Shown here in pieces: positions 52,606 through 61,609 of a DNA stretch of 64,000 bases (positions are counted from its first letter, which is position 1; the number at the start of each line of letters is the position of its first letter). The stretch is from CALMBW01 sp963779645 (GTDB lineage Bacteria > Actinomycetota > CADDZG01 > WHSQ01): positions 1-64,000 of the forward strand of contig CAVZYX010000015.1 in the NCBI GenBank assembly GCA_963779645.1, in the 5' to 3' direction. A model generated the notes under the pieces. That model saw nothing but the letters and a program-made list of their open reading frames with translations. It did no database searches and had not been told where the DNA came from. The position numbers and the translations under genes were made by a program.

Positions 52606-55600
52606 CTAGCGACCGGCTGAGCCTCCGGACGAGTGCCACAAACGAGAGCGGGGCTGGAAGCCCTGTGCCAGGGCCCCCTCTTCCTGCATCCGGCGCTGCT
52701 TCGCGACGGCATCGGTGATGGTCATGCCCTTGGCCCGATCGTGAGCCAGCTCGGCAAGGTCGAAGAGCTCGGTGACCACGATCGTGATCCCCACGTCGCC
52801 GGGCCGGGTCCGGAAGTTACGGGAAGCTCCCCCGCGCTTGCGCAACGTGCCCCGTGCCACAAGCAGCCAGGAATGGAACGCCGTTCGAGCACACCACGGC
52901 TGGACCTTCTCGAACACCGTGATGTCCAAGGGCCCGGTGAGGTCGTCGAGGGTGATGAAGATGATCCGCTGCCCGGACCTGATCGCGGGGGTCTGACTGG
53001 CGACCTTCACCCCCGCGACCCACACATCCGAATCGTTGGGATAGGTCTTGAGCTCCGTTGCAGAGACGCATCCCAGCTCTGTCATCAAAGGCAGGTAGAG
53101 CTCCATCACATGGCGGCGGGCATCTATGCCGCCGATCTCGAGCTCGGCCTCGGTCTCCTCGAGTGGCGTGTAGGGACTCAGCCCCGGTAGAGAGGTACCG
53201 ATCGGTGCGGTATCGAGAGTGAGATTGAGTTGTGCTCCTTCGGCAAGGCGTTCGGGCCGGGGACGTTCGGACAGCTCGATCGCTTTCCATGTCAATTCGC
53301 GACGGGAACGGGGGCCGCCGATGCTGTCGAGAGCTCCCATGTGGATCAGGTTCTCGAGAACCGGACGCGAGACATCGGCGCGGCGCCACACATCTTCGAG
53401 CGAATCGAAGGCACCACCTTGCTTGCGGGCTCCGAGGAGTTCGTCGATCTCGTTGCCGGAGATGTCCCGGACCTCGCTTAGCGCGAGCCTCAGCGCGAGC
53501 TCGCCATCGAGTTCCTCTGCCCGGTAGTCCTTGTCCGACGCGTTCACATCGACCGGAAGGATCGTGATGCCGTGCTGGCGAGCATCGGCAACGATCAGCC
53601 GGCGGGGATACATGCCGGGGTCGTGGGTGAGTAGGCCGGCGTAGAACTCGACCGGATAATGGGCCTTCAACCACGACGACAGATAGGTAGGTAAAGCGAA
53701 GGCCGCGGCGTGGGACTTACAGAAGCCGAAACTGGCGAACGCGAACACCTCGTGCCAGAGCTTGGCTGCGTCGGCACTGTTGAAACCGTTGGCGATGGCT
53801 TTTTCCTGGAACCACGCGCCTACTTCGTTGTCTTCTGGAACCGCTCTCAGTGGCTGATCGAAGGGCTTGCGCGCAGGCTTGGAGTTGGGATCGTCCGGCA
53901 GACTCGGTCTCTCGGAATCGAGGTGTCGCCGAACGAAGTCAGCTTCGGCCAAGGTGCATCCGGTGACCGCGCTGATCGCTCGGATCAACTGCTCGTGATA
54001 GACGATCACGCCGTTGGTCTCTTTGAGGATGGGGCCGAGCTTCGCGTGGAGGTACTCGAAGTCGGCGAAGCCGTGGCGGCGCTGGAGGTAGGGATTGACC
54101 ATGTCGGACTTAACCGGGCCGGGCCGGAACAGCGATATCTCGACGATCAGATCCTCGAACCGCGTCGGCTGAAGCCTGGCGAGCAGGTCACGCTGCCCGG
54201 GTGACTCGATCTGGAAACACCCGATCGTGCGCGACGAACGCATCAATCCGTAAGCGTCGGGGTCGTCATGGGTTATCTGGTCGAGCTCGATGCGTACACC
54301 GCGCACCCTCTCGATCTCTTCCACCGCGTGAGACATAGAGCTCAACATCCGGATGCCCAAGACGTCGAGCTTCACGAGTCCGAGGTCTTCGACATCGTGC
54401 TTGTCGGCCTGGAGCATCGTGAAACCTTGGAAGGACTCCTGCATAGGGACCCGGTCTGCGAGATCGGTCGAGCTCAGGATGACGCCGGACGGATGGAGCG
54501 CGAGGTGCCTCGGGAAACCGTCCACGCCGTAGCAGAGCTCGAAGAGCTGTTCGATGCGCCCGGTCATCAGGTTCGAGTTACGAAGCTCGGGAAGCGTTGC
54601 CAATGCGTGGGGGATGGCGTTCACACTGATCCTGGGGAAAGCCTTGGCGACAAGATCGATCTCGTCGGGCGGCAGCCCCATGGCTTTACCGATATCGCGG
54701 ATCGCCATGCGGGCTCGGAAGGTGTCGACCATGCAGCAGATCGCGGTCTGCTCGGCCCCGTATGTCTGGAGTATGTGAGTGAGCACTTCCTCGCGCCTGT
54801 GGCTCTCGACATCGATATCGATATCGGGGAGCTCCTCGCGTTTGTCGTTCATGAACCGCTCGAACAGAAGGTCGTAACGGATCGGATCGACGTCCGAGAT
54901 TCCGAGCACGTAACAGACGAGTGAGCCCGCCGCGCTCCCCCGGCAGGCACAGCGGATCCCAAGCACCTTGCGGGTGTGATCGACGATGTCGGCAACCAAG
55001 AGGAAGAAGGCCGAGAACCCGTCGGGGTCGTCGGCCCAGGCCGCGGCGCCTTTGACGATCATGTGGAGCTCGCGCTCGAGGCGTTCCTCCACCTCGGCAG
55101 TAACCCTCGGGAACCGGCGGTTCGCTCCCTCGTAACAACGGGCCCTAAGGAGCTGCGCAGCACTACCGGTGATTCCGAAGTTCGGGAAGTGATAGCGCCC
55201 GAGGTCCAGTTCGAAGTCGCAAGCTTCGGCGATGGTGAGAGTCTCGTCGCACGCCTCGGGGTGGTCGGCGAATAGCTTGCGCATCTCGGCAGCGCTCTTC
55301 AGGTAGTACTCGGCATTCGGGCGCAGAGCCTGGGTCGCCGATAGCGGCACTATCTCTTTGATCGCATGGAGCACTTCGTGGGTAACCGATTGCTCTCGTA
55401 TCGCGTAATGAGCGTTGTTCGTCGCGACGGCCTTGACGTTGGCTTGGTTGGCCACTGCCAGCAACCGGTCCCGCAAGGCGCGATGGCCGTAGCCGCGATG
55501 GTCGAAAACCTCGATCCGATAGTCGCGGCCGAACTCGTTGCGCATCGAGCGAGCAGCTGCGATGGCTTCGTTCATCCGTCCGGCGGCGGCGAGCCGAGCT

Positions 55601-55986
55601 ACCTCGCCCTCGGCACACCCCGAGAGAACGAACAAACCTTCGGCTCTCTCGATCAGTTCTTGGGTCGCGATACGGGGGTGGCCACGCTCGTTACCGAGAT
55701 GCGCCTTCGAGATCAACCGGCAGAGGTTCCCGTACCCGGTGGCGTTCTTCGCGATGACCGTGACGTGGCCGCGATCGGTGGTCAGCTCTGCCCCATAGAT
55801 CGGCTTGATGCCAGCGGCTCGGCAGCCCTTGGTGAAACGCACGGCCCCCGTTAGAGCGTCGTGATCGGTCATAGCTACGGCCTCGAACCCCAAAGCCTTA
55901 GCGAGATGCGGAAGCGCTTCGGCCGGGATCGCTCCATCGAGAAGCGACCACGTCGTGTGGCAATGAAGATGCACGAAGCCGCTCAC
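52606..55986 (-). CDS. dnaE2: Error-prone DNA polymerase III alpha subunit (DnaE2-like)
   Basis: 1126 residues. The N-terminal PHP domain starts FVHLHCHTTWSLLDG; the polymerase palm contains GRGSAAGSL-type residues (CRGSAAGSLVCYVLGISDVD) and PDIDIDVESHRREEVLTHIL with the catalytic Asp pair; helix-hairpin-helix and an OB domain follow. The length and motifs fit DnaE2/ImuC more than replicative DnaE1. It works in translesion synthesis with partners such as ImuB, none of which is in this window, although a DUF6504 gene often linked to it is nearby. GTG start at 55986 without a ribosome site, possibly leaderless. No SOS box was seen directly at this start. Confidence 0.85.
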   Translation of the reverse strand: MSGFVHLHCHTTWSLLDGAIPAEALPHLAKALGFEAVAMTDHDALTGAVRFTKGCRAAGIKPIYGAELTTDRGHVTVIAKNATGYGNLCRLISKAHLGNERGHPRIATQELIERAEGLFVLSGCAEGEVARLAAAGRMNEAIAAARSMRNEFGRDYRIEVFDHRGYGHRALRDRLLAVANQANVKAVATNNAHYAIREQSVTHEVLHAIKEIVPLSATQALRPNAEYYLKSAAEMRKLFADHPEACDETLTIAEACDFELDLGRYHFPNFGITGSAAQLLRARCYEGANRRFPRVTAEVEERLERELHMIVKGAAAWADDPDGFSAFFLLVADIVDHTRKVLGIRCACRGSAAGSLVCYVLGISDVDPIRYDLLFERFMNDKREELPDIDIDVESHRREEVLTHILQTYGAEQTAICCMVDTFRARMAIRDIGKAMGLPPDEIDLVAKAFPRISVNAIPHALATLPELRNSNLMTGRIEQLFELCYGVDGFPRHLALHPSGVILSSTDLADRVPMQESFQGFTMLQADKHDVEDLGLVKLDVLGIRMLSSMSHAVEEIERVRGVRIELDQITHDDPDAYGLMRSSRTIGCFQIESPGQRDLLARLQPTRFEDLIVEISLFRPGPVKSDMVNPYLQRRHGFADFEYLHAKLGPILKETNGVIVYHEQLIRAISAVTGCTLAEADFVRRHLDSERPSLPDDPNSKPARKPFDQPLRAVPEDNEVGAWFQEKAIANGFNSADAAKLWHEVFAFASFGFCKSHAAAFALPTYLSSWLKAHYPVEFYAGLLTHDPGMYPRRLIVADARQHGITILPVDVNASDKDYRAEELDGELALRLALSEVRDISGNEIDELLGARKQGGAFDSLEDVWRRADVSRPVLENLIHMGALDSIGGPRSRRELTWKAIELSERPRPERLAEGAQLNLTLDTAPIGTSLPGLSPYTPLEETEAELEIGGIDARRHVMELYLPLMTELGCVSATELKTYPNDSDVWVAGVKVASQTPAIRSGQRIIFITLDDLTGPLDITVFEKVQPWCARTAFHSWLLVARGTLRKRGGASRNFRTRPGDVGITIVVTELFDLAELAHDRAKGMTITDAVAKQRRMQEEGALAQGFQPRSRLWHSSGGSAGR

Positions 55987-56012
55987 AGTGGGCTCGGTCT
56001 AGATTGGGTGAC

Positions 56013-56432
56013 ATGAGAACCAGATGGGAAGCGCTCGTTGCGGGGGATTTCGAGATCCCGGTCAATAACGAGCTCGGCTTCGAGATCCAGCCGGTCGACG
56101 ATCCGCGCGACGGTGTCGTCTACAAGTGGAAGGTCCCACCCGAGCTCTGCAACTCCGCCGGCAATCTCCAGGGAGGGATCCTGGCGGCGTTCGCCGATTC
56201 GGTCCTTGGAGGAGCCTGTGCGGCTCATATCTCCGAAGATCTGTATCCCGCGCTCGCCGAGATGAAGATCTCGTTCCTGCGGCCGGCTCGATCGGGGACG
56301 ACCATCACCGGCTCGGCGCGTGTGTTGAAGGTTGGGAAACGGTTGCTGTTCGTGGAAGGCGAGGTGACCGGCGAAGACGGTGAGTTGATCGCCAAGGTGA
56401 GCGGCACGGAGGTTCCGGCCCCCGCCCCCTGA
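56013..56432 (+). CDS. PaaI-family hotdog thioesterase
   Basis: About 139 residues with a hotdog fold: the HGG-like catalytic loop region is NSAGNLQGGILAAFADSVLG, followed by LAEMKISFLRPARSGTTITG. The family hydrolyses acyl-CoA thioesters, often aromatic ones. The Asn/Gln context (GNLQGG) replaces the typical HGG motif, so activity is uncertain. ATG at 56013; a TTG at 56004 would extend it by three residues. The gene converges with the DUF6504 gene and is divergent from dnaE2. Confidence 0.8.
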   Translation: MRTRWEALVAGDFEIPVNNELGFEIQPVDDPRDGVVYKWKVPPELCNSAGNLQGGILAAFADSVLGGACAAHISEDLYPALAEMKISFLRPARSGTTITGSARVLKVGKRLLFVEGEVTGEDGELIAKVSGTEVPAPAP

Positions 56433-56434
56433 CG

Positions 56435-56755
56435 TCAGTCCCATATGCGGGCTATCCGCCAGCCACCGCGCGCTAGGTCTCTATAGATGTCGAAGACCGC
56501 GGCGAGCTCACGCCTTAGGAAACCGTCGGGATCGAGTTCGCCGTCATCTAGAGAAGTGGTCGAGGGCCGCGCTAGTAGTCGGTGGTACTCGCGGTCGCGG
56601 ACCTTTTCCGGATCCCACATCTCGGATGTCTCGCGCCACTCCCCCAAGAACTCGTCTACCTGGTAGCGGCGACCTCGCCAGCGGAACGCGACCGGCGTGG
56701 CCTCTTCGTAGGGGGCTTGCGTCACCTCGATCGGTTCGTCGTATCGCTTGGTCAC
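56435..56755 (-). CDS. DUF6504 family protein
   Basis: 106 residues. The sequence PVAFRWRGRRYQVDEFLGEW and YREYHRLLA-type residues, with a C-terminal FDIYRDLARGGWRIARIWD, match the DUF6504-type small protein found beside dnaE2/imuB genes in many actinobacteria. It may help the mutagenesis polymerases. Its stop is 3 nt from the thioesterase stop. An SOS box lies about 210 nt upstream, beyond a hairpin. Confidence 0.75.
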   Translation of the reverse strand: MTKRYDEPIEVTQAPYEEATPVAFRWRGRRYQVDEFLGEWRETSEMWDPEKVRDREYHRLLARPSTTSLDDGELDPDGFLRRELAAVFDIYRDLARGGWRIARIWD

Positions 56756-56796
56756 CGCTCCTCGCTATGCAGTTTTCGCGTTCTTACTTCCCACCT

Positions 56797-56848
56797 AAAG
56801 GGGGCCCGGTGACCGGCGTGGGGAACGACCGGCCTCCAGGCCCCTTTT
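56797..56848. terminator. Hairpin in the gap downstream of threonine synthase
   Basis: AAAGGGGGCC and GGCCCCTTT form a long-range stem with one bulge; within it, GGCC-TCCA-GGCC is a short hairpin followed by CCTTTT. It might end the minus-strand threonine synthase transcript or a plus-strand read-through. In the rest of 56756-57023 only the SOS box is clear. Confidence 0.4.
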
Positions 56849-56964
56849 CGGGATGAGACGACTCGAAAAGCCCATCCCAGATCCGATTCCGAGAGCGCCT
56901 GTCGGGGCCGGGGAACCCCTGCTCACGAGACTCGGGGAGGTGAGCCGGTTGGCGCTATCGGATA

Positions 56965-56980
56965 CCGAACGTATGTTCGA
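56965..56980. promoter_or_regulatory. SOS (LexA) box
   Basis: CCGAACGTATGTTCGA contains CGAAC-N4-GTTCG exactly and departs from the actinobacterial LexA consensus TCGAAC-N4-GTTCGA by one base. It lies in the gap upstream of the DUF6504 gene (minus), about 210 nt from it, near mutagenesis genes. It probably links this region to DNA-damage control, although the regulated start was not identified. Confidence 0.65.
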
Positions 56981-57023
56981 TAGTAGAAGAAGGGGCCGAC
57001 AGAGTCAAGGGTCTTCGGAGCTT

Positions 57024-58241
57024 CTAAAGCATCGACAGATACTTGATGCCCGCCCCCGTGTTGTAGAGCACGACGGGGCCGCGCAGGTCACCGTCTTTCG
57101 CCAGCTTGTCGAGCGCCAAGAGGGCCGTCGCTCCTTCGGGACATACGAAGACACCTTCGGAGCTTGCTAGCTCGTGGACCGCATCGCGGATCTTGTCCTC
57201 TGCGACGGCCAGCATCTTGCCACCGGACTCGCGGACGCTACGAAGTACGAGATAGCCCTCCGAGGGAGCGGGCACACGCAGGCCCGCTGCGATCGTGGTC
57301 GTCGGATGGGGCCACGGGGCGACCTCGTCGTCCCCGTTCTCGAAGGCTTCCACTATCGGCGCGCAGTCATCCGACTGCACCCCGACGATCGCCGGCGCCG
57401 GACCCGAAGCCCATCCAAGCGCGGCGACCTCCTCAGCGGCCTTATGGGCGGCCACGGCTGCTACTCCGCCGCCGACGCTGGTGATGATCGTTCCTGGGAA
57501 CCGCATGGCTTCAGGGCCGCCCATCTGGTCGAAGACCTCGAGCCATGCCGTCTTCTTTCCCTCGACCCGAAAGGGCTCGTTGAAGGTTGCGGCTAAGTAG
57601 GCGCCTGTCTCGGACGCGATCTGTCTCGCGTGGGCTCCGGCGTCGGCGATGGAACCGTCGACCAGCTCGAGCGTCGCCCCAGCAAATCTCGTTTCCGATT
57701 GATTCATCTGTGGAGCGCTCTTCGCCATCGTCACGGTGATAGGCACACCCGCTTTGGCGGCGTAGAGGGCCCATGCGCCTCCGGCATTCCCCGCGCTGGG
57801 AAGAACGAGCTCCTTGGCCCCCAGCTCGAGCGCTCGCGAGAGTCCGACCGCCGCCCCCCGCGCCTTGAAGGTCCCCGACGGCAGAGGCCCGTCGTCCTTG
57901 AGCAGCACCTCGACTCCGTAGCGATCGGAGATCCGCGACAAACCGACGAACGGCGTCTCAACCTCCCCCAATGAGACGGGAGTGCCCTCGAGTGGCAGCA
58001 GCTCTTCGTACCGCCACATCCCCGGAGGGCGCCGACGGACGGCGTTCAGGTCGACCCCGGTCAGTTCATAACGGGCGAGGAGTGTTCCACCACACTCACA
58101 GCGGTTGTGAAGTTCATCTCTGTCATGGACTCGTCCGCAACGAGCACATTCCAAGTGAGTTTGGCGGGTAGCCAAGACGTAAGCGTCTAGACGAAGCCGA
58201 GGGCCGAGCGCGCCAGCGGGGACATCTTCTCGGGTGTCCAT
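57024..58241 (-). CDS. thrC: Threonine synthase
   Basis: A PLP-dependent synthase of 405 residues. The N-terminus carries a zinc-ribbon-like Cys set (LECARCGRVHDRDELHNRCEC). The PLP lysine is in PLPSGTFKARGAAVGLSRA (about 125-130); a Gly-rich phosphate loop and the C-terminal GPVVLYNTGAG follow. It converts O-phospho-L-homoserine to threonine. The ATG at 58241 lies inside the DUF59 gene upstream (55-nt overlap), which is long; a TTG at 58172 would give about 382 residues and still keep the Cys set. The exact start is undecided. Confidence 0.85.
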   Translation of the reverse strand: MDTREDVPAGALGPRLRLDAYVLATRQTHLECARCGRVHDRDELHNRCECGGTLLARYELTGVDLNAVRRRPPGMWRYEELLPLEGTPVSLGEVETPFVGLSRISDRYGVEVLLKDDGPLPSGTFKARGAAVGLSRALELGAKELVLPSAGNAGGAWALYAAKAGVPITVTMAKSAPQMNQSETRFAGATLELVDGSIADAGAHARQIASETGAYLAATFNEPFRVEGKKTAWLEVFDQMGGPEAMRFPGTIITSVGGGVAAVAAHKAAEEVAALGWASGPAPAIVGVQSDDCAPIVEAFENGDDEVAPWPHPTTTIAAGLRVPAPSEGYLVLRSVRESGGKMLAVAEDKIRDAVHELASSEGVFVCPEGATALLALDKLAKDGDLRGPVVLYNTGAGIKYLSML

Positions 58242-58501
58242 GGCGGATACATCACGAGTTCTGTCGTTACTTCGCCGATTTCCTCGATGTACGACGTCGC
58301 GCTCTTGATCTGCTCATCGAGCATCGGCGCTATCGGGCAACCCATCGTCGTCAGAGTGAAGTCAACCTTGACGTTGTTGTCGTCGTCGATAGCGACCTCG
58401 TACACGAGTCCGAGGTTCCATATGTCGATCCCCAGCTCGGGGTCGTTAACTGTCTGAAGGGCCTCTATGACCTCTTCTTTGATCTCTTCTTGAGTAGGCA
58501 T
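58187..58501 (-). CDS. DUF59 / metal-sulfur cluster assembly protein
   Basis: 104 residues, DUF59 (MIP18-like) family. Motifs: TVNDPELGIDIWNLGLVYEV, then LTTMGCPIAPMLDEQIKSA with the conserved Cys. Members assist Fe-S protein maturation (SufT/PaaD types). The gene overlaps or is directly upstream of the threonine synthase gene. No other suf genes are in the window. Confidence 0.88.
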   Translation of the reverse strand: MPTQEEIKEEVIEALQTVNDPELGIDIWNLGLVYEVAIDDDNNVKVDFTLTTMGCPIAPMLDEQIKSATSYIEEIGEVTTELVMYPPWTPEKMSPLARSALGFV

Positions 58502-58547
58502 CTACCTAGGGTAACGACTGTGCGGGGCTCTACCTTCCCGGCGGTCT

Positions 58548-59390
58548 CTAGAGGCCCAGGAGCCCTGCGGCGTTGTTCCAGAGGACGTTCTTGGCCCTGT
58601 CGGGATCGAGCCCCATGTCGTCGAACTCCTCGAGGATCCGTCCGGGATCGAGCATCGGATAGTCGCTCCCCCACACGAAGCGCTCGTTGAGCCGCCCGCG
58701 GCAGTCGCGCTTGACCTCTTCAGGGATGTATTTCGGACGCCAACCGGACAGGTCGACCCACACGTTGGTCTTGTGCATCGCCGAAGCCAGCACCTCGAGA
58801 TGCCACGGATAGCCGAAGTGCGCCATCACGACGGTGAGTTCCGGATGGTTCGCAGCGACCATGTCCATCAGCATGGGGCGGCCGTAGTCGAAAGCGATGC
58901 CGGAACCGCCCCGCACCCCCGCTCCCAAGCCGGTCTGTCCGACGTGAGCCACGATCGGCAGCTTGTGCTCCTCACACTTCTCCCATAGCGGATCCCACTT
59001 CGGATCGTTGGGATAGAAACGCTGTACCTGCGGATGGATCTTGAGGCCCTTCATCCCGAGGTCGGTGATAGCCCGATCGAGTTCTTCGATGGCGTCGGGC
59101 TTATGTGGGTCAACAGAAGCGAACCCCACGAACTGTTCGGGGAAGGCCTTGACGATGCCCGCCACGAAGTCGTTCGTAAGTGGTGCGAGACCCGTCGCAG
59201 TTTCCGCGTCCCACGCAAGGAGCACGCCGAGAAGATCCCACTCCTTGTACTCGGCCGCCATGTCCTCAACCGTGCGGATCCGGACCTCGGACCTGAAGTA
59301 CTTGGCCGTGTTCTCGAGCATGGGGCCGAGAGAACCGGTCATCCATTCCTTGGTCGAGACATGAACGTGGAAGTCGATAGCGCGTGGCAA
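58548..59390 (-). CDS. Amidohydrolase (ACMSD/decarboxylase type)
   Basis: A 280-residue TIM-barrel amidohydrolase_2 protein. Metal ligands: DFHVHVS at the N-terminus, a His in KGLKIHPQVQRF, a His in IVAHVGQT, and a terminal Asp in FVWGSDYPML. This subfamily includes decarboxylases and hydrolases of aromatic or carboxylic substrates. The substrate is unknown. ATG start. It is followed by the DUF59 gene, but separated by 46 nt. Confidence 0.85.
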   Translation of the reverse strand: MPRAIDFHVHVSTKEWMTGSLGPMLENTAKYFRSEVRIRTVEDMAAEYKEWDLLGVLLAWDAETATGLAPLTNDFVAGIVKAFPEQFVGFASVDPHKPDAIEELDRAITDLGMKGLKIHPQVQRFYPNDPKWDPLWEKCEEHKLPIVAHVGQTGLGAGVRGGSGIAFDYGRPMLMDMVAANHPELTVVMAHFGYPWHLEVLASAMHKTNVWVDLSGWRPKYIPEEVKRDCRGRLNERFVWGSDYPMLDPGRILEEFDDMGLDPDRAKNVLWNNAAGLLGL

Positions 59391-59468
59391 GCGGGGCTCC
59401 TAATCGTCGGGCGTTGAATCTGCGCGTTGAAAAGGTCGTATAGCGACCCAATTCTTACGCAGAATCGG

Positions 59469-60515
59469 TTAGAGGAAGAAGAAGCTGATCGCCATGATGA
59501 CGTAGGCGCCCAGCAGTTGTAGTCCTTCGAACCAGTTGCTTCGTCCGTCAAGGGCGATGAAACCAAGGATGGCGGACGAGAAGCCGACGGCCGCGATCTC
59601 GAAGCCGGTGAAGATCAGGTCGAGAGGTTCGCCCGCCAACAAGGAGATGAACACGAGCATCGGCGCGACGAACAATGCGATCTGCGTTGACGAACCGATC
59701 GCGATCTCGATCGAGATATCCATCTTGTCCTTGGCGGCCAGGAAGATCGCGCTCGAGTGCTCGGCCGCGTTACCCACGATCGGCACCACGATCAGTCCGA
59801 CGAACAACTTCGACATGCCCACCTTCTCGACGGTCGGCTCGAGAGCTCCAACGAGGAACTCGCTCATGAGGGCGACGAGAACGGTCGCGCCACCCAACAT
59901 CCCCATCGCACGACCTTTCGACCACTTCGGTTCCCCGTGGTCGGCGTGCGGCTGAGCGAACCGCGCTTTGTGCGTCTTGAACGTGAAGAAGAGGCCGGCC
60001 GCGTAGACGGTGAGCAACACGATGGCGACCCCGATAGAGATGGCTTCCGTTCGGAACCCGCTTGCCTCGGGCGACAGCGCGAACAGCGCCGGCATCATGA
60101 GCCCGATCACGGCGATCACCAGCGACGTGGAATGAAGACCGGCGGATGTGCGGTTGAAGGTCTGTTCGTCACGCTTCCAACCACCGACCAAGAAGGAGAG
60201 CCCGAGCACCAATAGAACGTTCCCGATGATCGAACCGGTGATCGAAGCCTTAACGATCGCAAGCTCTCCTTCGAGGATGAGGAAGAAGGCGATGATCATC
60301 TCGGTGACGTTGCCGAACGTCGCGTTCAGCAAGCCTCCCGCAGTTGGGCCGATCCGCAATGCGAGATCTTCCGTCGCGTGGCCGATGATGCCAGCGAGAG
60401 GCAAGATCGCGACCGCGGACAGTACGAAGATCGCGACTTCGTTGCCGTGGGTGAACTCGAGCAGGGCCGCTATCGGAACGAATACGAGCAGCCACTCCAT
60501 CTTCGGTTTGAACAT
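59469..60515 (-). CDS. Ca2+/H+ antiporter (CaCA/CAX family)
   Basis: A 348-residue membrane antiporter with about eleven spans. Two inverted-repeat signatures are present: GNVTEMIIAFFLI (about 68-82) and GNAAEHSSAIFLA (about 250-262). These acidic motifs coordinate the cation. It exports Ca2+ in exchange for protons. ATG start; the gene is followed by the amidohydrolase gene and preceded by thiE with a 10-nt gap. Confidence 0.9.
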   Translation of the reverse strand: MFKPKMEWLLVFVPIAALLEFTHGNEVAIFVLSAVAILPLAGIIGHATEDLALRIGPTAGGLLNATFGNVTEMIIAFFLILEGELAIVKASITGSIIGNVLLVLGLSFLVGGWKRDEQTFNRTSAGLHSTSLVIAVIGLMMPALFALSPEASGFRTEAISIGVAIVLLTVYAAGLFFTFKTHKARFAQPHADHGEPKWSKGRAMGMLGGATVLVALMSEFLVGALEPTVEKVGMSKLFVGLIVVPIVGNAAEHSSAIFLAAKDKMDISIEIAIGSSTQIALFVAPMLVFISLLAGEPLDLIFTGFEIAAVGFSSAILGFIALDGRSNWFEGLQLLGAYVIMAISFFFL

Positions 60516-60525
60516 GCCCCGGAGA

Positions 60526-61161
60526 TTACAGGGGCGAAGCCAGCAGCTTTTCGGAAAGCCGAGCGACCACAGATACGGGGTCGGGGGCCTCGGTGATAAC
60601 CCGCACCACGACGATCCTCCTGGCCCCCGCAGCTATCACCGCATCCAATGCGGTCTCGTCTATCCCGCCGATCGCGAACCACGGGATATCTACGTGCTCG
60701 GCGGCATGGCTCAGAAGTTCGACCCCGGCGGCCGGACGGCCCGGCTTCGTGGGTGTCTCGTAGACCGGTCCTACGGCTATGTAATCCGGCTCCTGGTGAG
60801 TAAGCGCTTCCGCGATGTCGTCTTGGCTGTGCGTGGACCGGCCGACGATGCGGGCGCCGATCACCGGGCGGGCCAGACGCGTGGGCAGATCGTTCGTCCC
60901 GAGATGCACGCCATCGGCATCGAGGGCCGCCGCTAGGTCTGCCCGGTCGTTGACGATGAAGGGGATGCCGGCCAGCCGGCAGGCTTCGGCGATCGGCTCC
61001 CCTACCCGAAGGATGTCTCCTGCCTCCATCTCCTTCTCGCGCAGTTGGATGATGTCGACACCTGCCGCGGCGAGCTCCGGGACGAGATCCGCCAGCGATC
61101 CGGCTGCCATCTTTGCGGTCGACACCAGATAGAGGCGAGCAGCCGACAACTTGTCTTTCAC
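60526..61161 (-). CDS. thiE: Thiamine-phosphate synthase
   Basis: A 211-residue TIM-barrel enzyme. The pattern IIQLREKEMEAGDIL, PFIVNDRADLAAALDADGVH, HLGTNDLPT, HSQDDIAEA and PTKPGRPAAGVELL matches ThiE. It joins HMP-PP and THZ-P into thiamine phosphate. The ATG overlaps the stop of the upstream 144-residue protein (ATGA). Other thi genes are not present. Confidence 0.9.
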   Translation of the reverse strand: MKDKLSAARLYLVSTAKMAAGSLADLVPELAAAGVDIIQLREKEMEAGDILRVGEPIAEACRLAGIPFIVNDRADLAAALDADGVHLGTNDLPTRLARPVIGARIVGRSTHSQDDIAEALTHQEPDYIAVGPVYETPTKPGRPAAGVELLSHAAEHVDIPWFAIGGIDETALDAVIAAGARRIVVVRVITEAPDPVSVVARLSEKLLASPL

Positions 61162-61592
61162 AGAGCGAACACTTCGGGACCACCATCACCGATCCCGTGG
61201 TCGAAAGGCTTGTCGGGGTCTTCTCCGACCTCTCTTTCGTAATCCTTCATGCGTTCTGCGATCGCGGTCAGGGCCGAGGGCACTCGAAGAAGCCCGAGCA
61301 GCACGATCGATGAGGGGGCCGCATCCGCCACTACCTCGTACCAGCGTTTGTCGAGAAGGCTTGCCGAAGCCACCCATGCGGCGGTGACGGCAAGAAGGAA
61401 GATGACGAGTCGGCGTCCGACGTGACGCGCTCCTGCCTCTTGGAACCGCTCACGCATCCGGCGAACGGCCCACCGTCCTCGGATCGTGCGCAACCTCCGC
61501 CACGTCGGTCGGGATGGATAGAAGCGGCCGAGCGCTTCTATGAATCCCCATATGAGGACGGCGACGAACGCCGCGATGATCCCTGAACCCAT
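61158..61592 (-). CDS. Membrane protein, unknown function
   Basis: 144 residues with one N-terminal span (IIAAFVAVLIWGFIEALGRF), a basic segment and two further hydrophobic segments (about 62-82 and 96-112), then a Glu/Asp-rich C-terminus ending DPDKPFDHGIGDGGPEVFAL. No family was recognised. It is coupled to thiE, so it may be part of the same transcript. Confidence 0.7.
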   Translation of the reverse strand: MGSGIIAAFVAVLIWGFIEALGRFYPSRPTWRRLRTIRGRWAVRRMRERFQEAGARHVGRRLVIFLLAVTAAWVASASLLDKRWYEVVADAAPSSIVLLGLLRVPSALTAIAERMKDYEREVGEDPDKPFDHGIGDGGPEVFAL

Positions 61593-61609
61593 GAAGAAAG
61601 GCTAAGCGG

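Noticed and set aside
56853..57007. Plus-strand frame starting MRRLEKPIPDPIP with GC-rich third positions
   Set aside because: No ribosome site, no recognised domain, and it runs into threonine synthase on the other strand. It may be a gene remnant but cannot be supported.
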